A stretch of DNA of 34,765 nt from Sedimentisphaerales bacterium (lineage in GTDB: Bacteria > Planctomycetota > Phycisphaerae > Sedimentisphaerales > SM23-30), in assembly GCA_016930295.1 (NCBI GenBank), contig JAFGHE010000165.1, forward strand, positions 1 through 34,765, read 5' to 3'. Shown here one piece after another: positions 8,337 through 17,212 of this stretch (position 1 is the first letter of the stretch; every line of letters starts with the position of its first letter). Under the pieces are notes generated by a model. It ran no database searches. It saw only the letters and a program-made list of their open reading frames with translations, and was not told where the DNA came from. Made by a program: the position numbers and the translations under genes.

Positions 8337-10238
8337 ATGGCCGGCATAAAGAGATTTTTATATAGGCTAAATAGCAGTCTATCCGGTTTAGTCACGATAT
8401 TTGTGTTTGCCTGGTTATTCGTTGGCATTACGAGCATTTTGCCCGGTCAGATCAGGTTGCCCGACTGGCAGGGGCCGGATATAACTGAGCCGGGAAACAG
8501 CGGGGAACCGGTAGTGGGGATCGAAGGGGTGGCGCAGTATGAGCCGGTGGCAGCGGGTCAGAGATTTTTGCTGGCGGTGATCCTGAATGTGCCTGAGGGG
8601 TGGCATTTATATGCCAATCCGAAACAGGGTGAATTTGGGCAGGACACGAAAATTATTCCGCGGCCTGATCCCGGGTTTCGGTTTGGCCGGGTGATTTATC
8701 CGCCCGGTCAGGAGTATTTGGATGAGATTTCGTCCAACCATATCTATGAGGGGCAGACATTATGTTATGTTCCGATGGAAATTGACTCAGATGCTTTAAA
8801 GAGTGAGACGGGCGGCACAGTGAAGAAAGTGGTTCATCTTGATCTTGAAGGTCAACTCTGCGGTGGCAGTGGAGTCTGCCTGCCCTGGAAGGAAAAGGCA
8901 GAGATAACATTGAAGGTGACGGCTGATCCGGCCGGGGCGGTGGCGGTTCGGCCGGAATTGTACGCTTCTGTTGATCCTGCCGGCGCCTGGGTTTCAGACA
9001 GTTCGGCGATGATAATAAGCGATGATGAGATTGCACCGGATGACTGGCTTACTCCGGTGGTATTAGCTTTGGCGGCCGGATTGATAATGAACCTTATGCC
9101 GTGTGTACTGCCGTTAATACCGATTATAGTGATGACTTTGATCAAACAGTGTGCCCCGGCAGAAGGTGCTCAGCCAGAGAGGGGCAAGAGTCTCTCGATA
9201 GGGATTGCGTTTGCAGCCGGGATACTGATTGTATTTGCGGTTCTGGCAATTATCATGTCAGGCTTTCAAATGCTCTGGGGCCAGCATTTCCAGAGTAACG
9301 CCTTTAAATTTGCCTTGCTGATGGTGGTGTTTTTTTTCAGTCTGTCGATGTTTGGTGTATTTGAGATTGTTCTGCCACCGCGAATATCTAATATGTCGAT
9401 TGCGCGTAAGGGGTACGCCGGGGCGTTTGCTATGGGGATGCTGGCCACGGTGCTGGCGACCCCCTGCGGTGCGCCGCTGCTGACGCCGGTATTGGCCTGG
9501 TCGCTGGATAAGCCCACGGCGATCACGGTTACGGTATTTCTGATTATTGGCGCCGGCATGGCGATCCCTTATGTATTTTTAACGGCGTTTCCCAGGCTGC
9601 TGGCACGCATCCCCCGGGGCGGCAACTGGATGATCCGGCTCAAGCAGGCGATGGGCTTTGCCATGCTTGGTTTTTCGGCCTATTTAATCACTCGGTTTCC
9701 CAGTGCCTGGCAGGAGCCGTTATTATACTTCTGTGTGCTGGTGGGCTTTAGCGTCTGGCTGGGATTCAGTGTGGTCAATGTAAACACGCCGGCAGGTAAA
9801 CGGCGGGCCATTCGCCTGGTGGCGCTGGTGTTGATTATTGGGGCATCGGTTACGCTGGAGAGACTACCCAAGTCAGAGCCTGCCGACCTGGAAGGGGCTT
9901 ATTGGCTTGACCAGTTACACACATATCAGCAGCAAAATCAAACCGTGATTGTGAAATTCACGGCCAACTGGTGTAAGAACTGCTCCGCAATTGACAAACA
10001 TGTGTATAAGGCTCAGGCGTTCAAGGATAAACTCAAGGAGACCCATGCCCAGGTGGTGATTGCCGACTGGTCGAATCCGGATAAGGAAATAGAAAAAATG
10101 CTTAACCAGCTTGGCGGACAGGCATTACCCTTTGCCGCGGTGTTCCCGGGCAGGGATCCCGGCAATCCTGTTATTTTGCGTGATTTTTACAGTCTGGCCG
10201 ATGCTTTGAGAGCGCTGGACCAGGCGGCAGCGAGATGA
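8337..10238 (+). CDS. dsbD: DsbD-like thiol:disulfide interchange protein (N-terminal DsbD domain, multi-TM CcdA-like domain, C-terminal thioredoxin domain)
   Basis: Multi-TM region with LIMNLMPCVLPLIPIIVMTLI and ATPCGAPLLTPVL; C-terminal thioredoxin-like VIVKFTANWCKNCSAIDKHVY. The ORF opens at 8277 in the track; ATG 8337 preceded by AAGAGG is the likelier start. Confidence 0.92.
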   Translation: MAGIKRFLYRLNSSLSGLVTIFVFAWLFVGITSILPGQIRLPDWQGPDITEPGNSGEPVVGIEGVAQYEPVAAGQRFLLAVILNVPEGWHLYANPKQGEFGQDTKIIPRPDPGFRFGRVIYPPGQEYLDEISSNHIYEGQTLCYVPMEIDSDALKSETGGTVKKVVHLDLEGQLCGGSGVCLPWKEKAEITLKVTADPAGAVAVRPELYASVDPAGAWVSDSSAMIISDDEIAPDDWLTPVVLALAAGLIMNLMPCVLPLIPIIVMTLIKQCAPAEGAQPERGKSLSIGIAFAAGILIVFAVLAIIMSGFQMLWGQHFQSNAFKFALLMVVFFFSLSMFGVFEIVLPPRISNMSIARKGYAGAFAMGMLATVLATPCGAPLLTPVLAWSLDKPTAITVTVFLIIGAGMAIPYVFLTAFPRLLARIPRGGNWMIRLKQAMGFAMLGFSAYLITRFPSAWQEPLLYFCVLVGFSVWLGFSVVNVNTPAGKRRAIRLVALVLIIGASVTLERLPKSEPADLEGAYWLDQLHTYQQQNQTVIVKFTANWCKNCSAIDKHVYKAQAFKDKLKETHAQVVIADWSNPDKEIEKMLNQLGGQALPFAAVFPGRDPGNPVILRDFYSLADALRALDQAAAR

Positions 10239-10360
10239 ATTTAGACACTGATTTACTGAGAGCGTTCGAACCGGAACCGAATAATTTTAAATGTGAGATT
10301 TGTTATTTGAGAATAAAATTAATCACTGAATTCTAATATAAATTGAGGGACTAAAAGATA

Positions 10361-10576
10361 ATGGTATTGGCGGATGGATCACCAGGTGATATTACGGAAA
10401 AGGATAAACAGAGGGCGCAACGGTGTCTGACCTGTCCGGTATGTAAGCGGGCCCGGCAAAAACAGAAGGGAGCGGCATTCTGGTTTATAAAATTTATCGA
10501 GAGTGGTCTTTGCCCGTATTGCAAGGCCTATGAGAAAGTGTATGGTCGCAAGGCCCATGAGTCGATTCCGGAATGA
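10361..10576 (+). CDS. small double-CxxC (zinc-ribbon-like) protein, 71 aa
   Basis: CLTCPVCKRARQKQKGAAFWFIKFIESGLCPYCKAYEKVYGRKAHE; two cysteine pairs about 30 aa apart. Confidence 0.65.
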   Translation: MVLADGSPGDITEKDKQRAQRCLTCPVCKRARQKQKGAAFWFIKFIESGLCPYCKAYEKVYGRKAHESIPE

Positions 10577-10821
10577 CTGTATTAAAGTATAAGTTGTCGT
10601 TTTAATCGTCAGAGATTCTCTATTTTAACACGGGGTTTTTATTTTTTTCTGTCCGGCACACATGACAGACTGAATTACAGATAATTTTTATGGCCAGTCG
10701 GATATTTTAGGTTATAATGATATTTTGCAGGATGCTCATCAGTAGCAGCGGCTATTAATATAATTCAGACATCAAAACACGTTAACCATATTTCGTTAAG
10801 CAAGATTTGGAGGATGAGAAA

Positions 10822-11478
10822 ATGTCACAGGTCAATAATTACGTTATGAAGCATGTCCTGGATATCCTGGAGAACAGTCATTTTACGAGTGCCTGTTTTG
10901 AGGTCACCTTTCCGCCGGAGGGTGATACGCTGATTGATATAGCGTTTATCGATTATCCGGAGTTTTATTTCCGGGTGGATATAAAGGACACGGAGTATAA
11001 TTACGATTTCGTGCCGGCGTATGTGTTCAAGCAGGAGAATGACACAGTGAGCGATTTTGACATTGTGTTCGATCGTCTGGACGCGTGGACGACGAACGTG
11101 CGTCATGAGTTGTTGTCGCTGGGTCCGGTGCAGCATGAGTTTCAGGGTCAGAAGAATTCGTTCAACAAGATTATCAATGAGGAATTTGATGATCCGGAGG
11201 AACTGTTCAGCCGGCATGATATTGAAGAGCTGCATGCCCGTCTGGACGAACTGGCTGAAGAGTGCCGGGCGTTGCACCATGGGGGTGAATTCAATCTGGA
11301 GGAACTAAATGAGCTGGAAAGCACCATAGCGGCCCTGCAGGAAGATGCCCGGTATTTTTCGCGAAAGACCTGGTATCGCACGGCCGGCAACAAGCTCATC
11401 AGCCTGGCCGCCCGGCTGGCGTCTTCGCAGCCAGGCCAGCGTCTGCTGACCGAAGGGGCGAAGAAGCTGTTTGAGTGA
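10822..11478 (+). CDS. hypothetical protein, charged C-terminal half
   Basis: ATG at 10822 (MSQVNNYVMKHV) with GGAGG at 10809-10813 at good spacing; the track start at 10807 is an upstream TTG lying over the Shine-Dalgarno sequence. Confidence 0.8.
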   Translation: MSQVNNYVMKHVLDILENSHFTSACFEVTFPPEGDTLIDIAFIDYPEFYFRVDIKDTEYNYDFVPAYVFKQENDTVSDFDIVFDRLDAWTTNVRHELLSLGPVQHEFQGQKNSFNKIINEEFDDPEELFSRHDIEELHARLDELAEECRALHHGGEFNLEELNELESTIAALQEDARYFSRKTWYRTAGNKLISLAARLASSQPGQRLLTEGAKKLFE

Positions 11479-11731
11479 TTTGAAGAAGTTACAAAGGCAC
11501 AGGGGTACACAGGCACAAAGCAGGGAGTCTGTGCGTTTGCCCTGAGAATGTCATTTATATAATACCCTCGTTTAAGCACGGCCGACACGGCCGTGATACA
11601 CTTTCGTGAAATGGTATCTATGCCGCCCGGATATTTTTGTATTTTAATTTTTGGGTTTTTGGGTTATAAAGTAATTTCATAGAATCGAATGCGATTCGTA
11701 TAATACTGCGAATTCAGGAAATGATCTGTAT

Positions 11732-12442
11732 ATGGATAATGGGCTGCGAGAATTACAGAAGGCTCATGACAGAACGTGGGCGTGTAATCTGGGGATGGGG
11801 AAGGAAGAGCAGGGGAATATCGAGGTGAATCTGGCGTTTCTGGAACGGGTAAAATTATTAAGGCAGGACCATGATATTCTGGAGATTGGTTGTGGGATCG
11901 GCATACTTACGAATATGCTCACGCGGCGAGGGTACCGCATAAAAGGAACGGATATTGCCACGGAGGCAATCAAGTACGGGCGGGTGAAATATCCGGGGGC
12001 TGATCTGGAGGTGCAGGCCGGGGAGTCTTTGTCTTTTGCGGATGGTTCGTTTGATATGGTGATAAGTTTTGATGCGCTGGAGCATATTTTTAATGTGGAC
12101 GCTCATTTGGATGAGGTGTATCGGGTGCTGCGTGATAACGGGTATTACCTGCTGGCGACGCCGAATAAATACATCAGTGCCCCTTATGATACGATTAAGA
12201 GCCGGGGTTTTGGCTGGAAGTGGTCTCATCCCTCGCTGCAATCGTGGCACGAGTTACAACATACACTGCGCCGGCATGGTTTTAGCTGCGAATTTTTCAA
12301 GATGAACAGTATCACTGACTTTACCATGCGGAAATTGCGCCGGCTGGGTTTTCTGGCCCGGCTGTTAAAACATATTGATACGTCCCGGCTGCCGCTGTGG
12401 CTGCAGACGAACTTCTATGTGGTGGCGCAGAAGGATAATTGA
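11732..12442 (+). CDS. class I SAM-dependent methyltransferase
   Basis: Motif I DILEIGCGIGILTNMLTRRGYRIKGTDIA; ISFDALEHI; VLRDNGYYLLATPN. Confidence 0.9.
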   Translation: MDNGLRELQKAHDRTWACNLGMGKEEQGNIEVNLAFLERVKLLRQDHDILEIGCGIGILTNMLTRRGYRIKGTDIATEAIKYGRVKYPGADLEVQAGESLSFADGSFDMVISFDALEHIFNVDAHLDEVYRVLRDNGYYLLATPNKYISAPYDTIKSRGFGWKWSHPSLQSWHELQHTLRRHGFSCEFFKMNSITDFTMRKLRRLGFLARLLKHIDTSRLPLWLQTNFYVVAQKDN

Positions 12443-12497
12443 TACTATAAACACTATTATCGAGTAACTTGATTTCTGTTAGGTGAAGGACAATATT

Positions 12498-12593
12498 GTG
12501 GCTGAAACTGATATAAAAGAAATTACCGAACGACTGGGGAAGCTGGAGAAACAGAATCGTACTATACATTTTTCATTGTTATACTATGCGTGA
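12498..12593 (+). pseudogene. short truncated coiled-coil/TM protein remnant (31 aa)
   Basis: AGGTGAAGGA Shine-Dalgarno then GTG: VAETDIKEITERLGKLEKQNRTIHFSLLYYA*; stops at the start of a hydrophobic stretch. Confidence 0.4.
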
Positions 12594-12654
12594 TAATACT
12601 CTATGATGTAATCCGTTTCAAGATATACAGACTTATTCATGAAGATCCCCGTCA

Positions 12655-12978
12655 TTGCTGCTGACAAAGCTTGACACAGAAAGATGGTTGGAAGGGAAAG
12701 CCATGGCAGGCACCATCGCCACGTGTTTGCGGAGATATGCCGAGGAGAACGGCGAGTCAGGCCATTATGGAGATAATACCCCACCCTTGGAAGAGATGGG
12801 TTTAGAGGATGGAGACTTTGAGGATTCGTATTTCCCTGCTTCGCATTTCAGTTGGGTGACCAACTACAATCTCGAGACCGATAAAATGGATTTTCAGATT
12901 AAGATAAAACAGCCAATGTATGTCAGGCCGCCGTACTGGATACTACATTCTGACGGAACATGGGAAGAAGGCATTTGA
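12655..12978 (+). pseudogene. type IV pilin/pseudopilin-like C-terminal remnant lacking the N-terminal prepilin helix
   Basis: DTERWLEGKAMAGTIATCLRRYAEENGESG...FEDSYFPASHFSWVTNYNLETDKMDFQIKIKQ...YWILHSDGTWEEG resembles planctomycete prepilin-type proteins downstream of the methylation helix. No GFTLxE-like N-terminus is found upstream; there is an in-frame stop at 12640. Confidence 0.5.
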
Positions 12979-13104
12979 GAGTAAAGAGATTGAGAGAAAA
13001 ATTATTGATTTTTCCTTAAAAATATTTTCTGTTTACTTTTGGTGGGTGGATGGTAATAATCCTGTGAGTGAATTTAATTAGTATTATGAATGTATGATTT
13101 GATT

Positions 13105-13827
13105 ATGGCCGCAAAGAAAACCAGTAAACGTAAAAATCCTGTCCGAAAGTCTCCCAAAGATTTTAAGCCGTCCAAGGGTGACTTACAGGATGCGCCGGGG
13201 CGGGCCACGAAGATTCTGGCGGGATTGAAGAAGGCGTATCCGGGGGCCCGATGTGCGCTGGATTATAAGAATCCTCTGGAGCTCTTGATTGCGACGATTC
13301 TTTCGGCGCAATGTACGGATGTACGGGTAAATATAGTCACCAGGGATTTGTTCCGGAAATATCGCACGGCGGCGGATTATGCCGGTGCTGCCGGGGAGGA
13401 ACTGGAAGCGGATATTAAAAGTACGGGGTTTTACCGTAATAAGGCCCGGAGCATCAAGGCGGCGTGTACGGAAATCGACCAGACTTATGGCGGTCGCGTA
13501 CCGGATAGTATGGATAAGTTAGTAAATCTGGCGGGGGTGGGTCGCAAGACGGCCAATGTGATTCTGGGTAATGCCTATGATACGCCCGGGATTGTTACGG
13601 ACACGCATGTTATCCGGCTGTCGCGTCTGATGGGATTGTCGGGACAGACGGATCCGATAAAGCTGGAGTTTGATTTGATGGATATTATTCCGAAAAAGGA
13701 CTGGACGTTGTTTAGTCACATGATGATTGCGCACGGGCGAACGGTGTGTATAGCGCGCAAGCCGGATTGTGAGCATTGCCCGATCCAGGCCTATTGTTGT
13801 TATGGGCAAAAGAATTTACAGAAATAA
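13105..13827 (+). CDS. nth: endonuclease III
   Basis: HhH-GPD: LLIATILSAQCTDVRVN, LAGVGRKTANVILGNA, TDTHVIRLSRLMGL; 4Fe-4S cysteines CIARKPDCEHCPIQAYC. Start may be the upstream ATG at 13090. Confidence 0.95.
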   Translation: MAAKKTSKRKNPVRKSPKDFKPSKGDLQDAPGRATKILAGLKKAYPGARCALDYKNPLELLIATILSAQCTDVRVNIVTRDLFRKYRTAADYAGAAGEELEADIKSTGFYRNKARSIKAACTEIDQTYGGRVPDSMDKLVNLAGVGRKTANVILGNAYDTPGIVTDTHVIRLSRLMGLSGQTDPIKLEFDLMDIIPKKDWTLFSHMMIAHGRTVCIARKPDCEHCPIQAYCCYGQKNLQK

Positions 13828-13848
13828 CATGAACTAAATTTACGAGGT

Positions 13849-14859
13849 TTGATGATGAAATACCAGGCAGATGAAAAACGTTATGATACGATGCAATACA
13901 ATCGTTGTGGCAGGAGCGGGTTACTGCTGCCGGCGATTTCTTTGGGGCTCTGGCACAATTTCGGAGGGGTGGATAGCCTGGATACGGCACGGGCCATGAT
14001 CCATCGGGCGTTTGACCTGGGGATCACGCATTTTGATCTGGCCAATAATTACGGGCCGCCGCCGGGCGCAGCGGAGGAGAATTTCGGCCGAATAGTAAAG
14101 CGTGACCTGGCGGGCTATCGCAATGAACTGATTATATCGACCAAGGCCGGCTGGGCGATGTGGCCCGGTCCTTATGGGGACCTGGGTTCGCTGAAATACC
14201 TGACGGCCTCTCTGGATGACTCATTGAGACGTATGGGGCTGGATTATGTGGATATATTTTATTCGCACCGGCCAGACCCGGACACCCCGGTGGAAGAGAC
14301 TATGATGGCTCTGGACCGGGCGGTTCGTCAGGGTAAGGCATTGTATGTGGGTATTTCATCGTACCAACCCGAGCAAACCGTCAAGGCCGTGGCCGTTTTA
14401 AATGAACTGGGTACGCCCTGCCTGATTCATCAGCCCAATTATTCCATGCTGGACCGCTGGATTGAAGAGGGGCTGCTGGATGTACTGGAAGCAGAGGGTA
14501 TCGGCTGTATTGTGTTTTCGCCGCTGGCCCAGGGGCTGCTGACGGATAAATATCTGGACGGTATCCCGGCGGATTCCCGCGCGGCCAAGGAATATGGATT
14601 TCTACGCACGGATCAGGTAACGGAGGAATTACGGGACCAGCTTCACCGGCTGCAGGTCATTGCGCAGGAACGGGGTCAGACGCTGGCTCAAATGGCACTG
14701 GCCTGGACGCTGCGTGATAGACGCGTGACCAGTGCCCTGGTCGGGGCCAGCAGTGTCAAACAGATTGAAGACAATGTCGCGGCTATCAACACTACGTTAT
14801 TTACTGAAGATGAACTGAAACGTATCGATAATATCCTGACAGTTACCGACAGTGCATGA
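13849..14859 (+). CDS. yghZ: aldo/keto reductase, YghZ (L-glyceraldehyde-3-phosphate reductase)-like
   Basis: MQYNRCGRSGLLLPAISLGLWHNFGG...AFDLGITHFDLANNYGPPPGAAEENFGRI...DYVDIFYSHRPD; recalled close match to E. coli YghZ. Confidence 0.93.
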   Translation: MMMKYQADEKRYDTMQYNRCGRSGLLLPAISLGLWHNFGGVDSLDTARAMIHRAFDLGITHFDLANNYGPPPGAAEENFGRIVKRDLAGYRNELIISTKAGWAMWPGPYGDLGSLKYLTASLDDSLRRMGLDYVDIFYSHRPDPDTPVEETMMALDRAVRQGKALYVGISSYQPEQTVKAVAVLNELGTPCLIHQPNYSMLDRWIEEGLLDVLEAEGIGCIVFSPLAQGLLTDKYLDGIPADSRAAKEYGFLRTDQVTEELRDQLHRLQVIAQERGQTLAQMALAWTLRDRRVTSALVGASSVKQIEDNVAAINTTLFTEDELKRIDNILTVTDSA

Positions 14860-16013
14860 AACTGGCCCGGAGATTTACCCGTCTGGATATAAGAGTTTTA
14901 CGACGATTGTGTAAATCACTTAATAATACTATACACTCACGTGATGACACATATATAAATATGATTGGATTTTTAATGTTTTTAGTTGTATTTTTGCTTC
15001 TCTATGGCGGGATGAACAGTTATGTTGTCTTGCGTCTGATGAGTCTCTGGGGACTCAAGAGGAGTGTACTGACTTATCTTTTTATTGCTATCATAACCCT
15101 TTGGTTTATCCCGGCGACCGCTCTGGAATCGGCTTATGGTAATACGGCTACGCGAGGATTCTATCTGGCGGCGGCCACCTGGATGGGCGTTGTGTTTTTG
15201 CTGTGTTCACTACTGCTGGTGTATGAATTGGTCCGGTTCGTGATGCCGGTCCAGAAAGGAACGGCCGGCTGGATCATTATCATGCTTGCGGGTATATTGA
15301 CGGGTTACGGAGCTTTTAATGCCCGGCGCCTGATGGTAAACACCATACCGATATCCGCGCCGATACAGATGAAGATTGTCCAATTATCGGATATACACCT
15401 GGGATCGACCAGTCGGGCGGACCTGGAGGATATCATCGAAAAAACCAATGCCCTGGCCCCGGATGTTGTTTTTATCACCGGTGATCTGCTGGATAATCTC
15501 AACGCCAAAACTCAGGGTGCGGTCCTGGAATTGAATAATCTGAAAATGCCCGCGTTTTTTGTTACCGGCAACCACGAGGGCTATGTCGGGGTCGATCGCG
15601 TCATGGGGCTTTTGGCAAAAACCAGTATAAAGCCACTGCGTAATGAGGCCGTTGAATTCAACGGTATCGGGATCATCGGCATAGACGACAGTTTTAACCG
15701 AAAACAGCTTTCCCAACTGCTTGGTAATATGGATACGGATAAATATCCATTTACGATTCTGCTTTACCATCGGCCGGAAGACTTGGCAGCCGTTACGGGT
15801 AAGGGTATTGACCTGATGCTCAGCGGCCACACCCATAACGGACAGATTTTCCCCTTTAATTTTATAGTCCGGATATTCTATCCTTATACCCGGGGATTGC
15901 ATCAGGTCGGCGATACCTGTTTATATGTATCAGTGGGTACGGGTAACTGGGGTCCGCCCCTGCGAATGGGCAGTCGGCGTGAAATAACTCTGTTTCAACT
16001 GGGCCCACCCTAA
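14856..16013 (+). CDS. membrane-anchored metallophosphoesterase
   Basis: N-terminal TM helices; QLSDIHLGS, VFITGDLLDN, FVTGNHEGY, LMLSGHTHNGQIFPF; overlaps the previous CDS by 4 bp. Confidence 0.92.
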   Translation: MKLARRFTRLDIRVLRRLCKSLNNTIHSRDDTYINMIGFLMFLVVFLLLYGGMNSYVVLRLMSLWGLKRSVLTYLFIAIITLWFIPATALESAYGNTATRGFYLAAATWMGVVFLLCSLLLVYELVRFVMPVQKGTAGWIIIMLAGILTGYGAFNARRLMVNTIPISAPIQMKIVQLSDIHLGSTSRADLEDIIEKTNALAPDVVFITGDLLDNLNAKTQGAVLELNNLKMPAFFVTGNHEGYVGVDRVMGLLAKTSIKPLRNEAVEFNGIGIIGIDDSFNRKQLSQLLGNMDTDKYPFTILLYHRPEDLAAVTGKGIDLMLSGHTHNGQIFPFNFIVRIFYPYTRGLHQVGDTCLYVSVGTGNWGPPLRMGSRREITLFQLGPP

Positions 16014-16195
16014 TACCAGTGCCGGCTAAATATTCCTGTGGTTGACTATGAAGGTTCATCATGCTATACTTGCAACCATAAAGTTAGATTTTCAAACTGG
16101 TTATTTTAAGACAATAATTACTTTTACCGAATGTAGTTATAATGGTTCTTCGTATTTTATAGTTCCGATAACCTTACCTGGAAAGATATGATTTT

Positions 16196-17212
16196 TTGGA
16201 TTCAGCGTCTCGGATAATTTCGATTATTGTGCCGTTGTTAAATGAACGGGAGAACGTGGCAGAGCTGGTAGAGCGCATTGCCGCGGCTATGTCTGGTACA
16301 CAGATGGAATTCGAGGTAATCGTCGTGGACGACGGCAGTACGGATGGTACTCTGGATGTGCTGGGTCAGTTGTATCAGGGGGGTCGATATCCCTGGCTCA
16401 AGATCATCGAACTGCGCCGCAATTTCGGCCAGACGGCTGCGCTGTCAGCAGGTTTTGACTATGCCCGGGGTGATGTGATAATTCCACTTGACGGGGATTT
16501 GCAGAATGATCCGGCGGATATTCCGAAATTAATTACTAAATTAGATGAAGGTTATGATGTGGTCAGCGGCTGGCGACGGCAGCGTCATGACTCTTTTATT
16601 CTGCGTAAGATTCCTTCCTGGATCGCTAATTTTCTTATAGGTCTTATTACCGGCGTGAAGTTACACGATTACGGGTGTACGCTCAAGGCCTATCACAAGG
16701 AAATCATTGCCCATATAAATTTATATGGTGAGATGCATCGGTTTATTCCCGCGATTGCCAGTTGGTCGGGTGCGCGGGTAACCGAGATTGAAGTGACCCA
16801 TCAGCGACGACAGCGGGGTAAAAGCAAGTACGGTCTCAACCGGACCGTTAAGGTTTTACTGGATTTGATTACGGTAAAATTTCTGGGCTCGTTCAGTACC
16901 AAGCCGATCCATATTTTCGGGCTGATGGGGCTATTAACTCTGTTGGGATCGTTCGTAACCGGCGCCACTGTATTGTATCAAAAGTATATTTCCGATTCTC
17001 CGTTGAATATGAATCGTAATCCGCTGTTAACTTTGACAGTGATGTTGACGCTATTGAGTGTACAATTCATGCTGATGGGGCTGCTGGCGGAAATGCTCTG
17101 TCGCACGTATCATGAGTCGCAGAATAAACCGACCTATATCATCCGGCGTATCATGAGTACCACCGACACCCCCCTGCCCGGCCAGACGGGCGAAGGAAAA
17201 ACTAATGCCTAA
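16196..17212 (+). CDS. glycosyltransferase family 2 (DPM1/ArnC-like) with C-terminal TM segments
   Basis: ISIIVPLLNERENVAELVERI, VIVVDDGSTDGTLDVL, VIIPLDGDLQNDPADIPKL, QRRQRGKSKYGLNRT; TTG start in the track. Confidence 0.92.
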   Translation: MDSASRIISIIVPLLNERENVAELVERIAAAMSGTQMEFEVIVVDDGSTDGTLDVLGQLYQGGRYPWLKIIELRRNFGQTAALSAGFDYARGDVIIPLDGDLQNDPADIPKLITKLDEGYDVVSGWRRQRHDSFILRKIPSWIANFLIGLITGVKLHDYGCTLKAYHKEIIAHINLYGEMHRFIPAIASWSGARVTEIEVTHQRRQRGKSKYGLNRTVKVLLDLITVKFLGSFSTKPIHIFGLMGLLTLLGSFVTGATVLYQKYISDSPLNMNRNPLLTLTVMLTLLSVQFMLMGLLAEMLCRTYHESQNKPTYIIRRIMSTTDTPLPGQTGEGKTNA

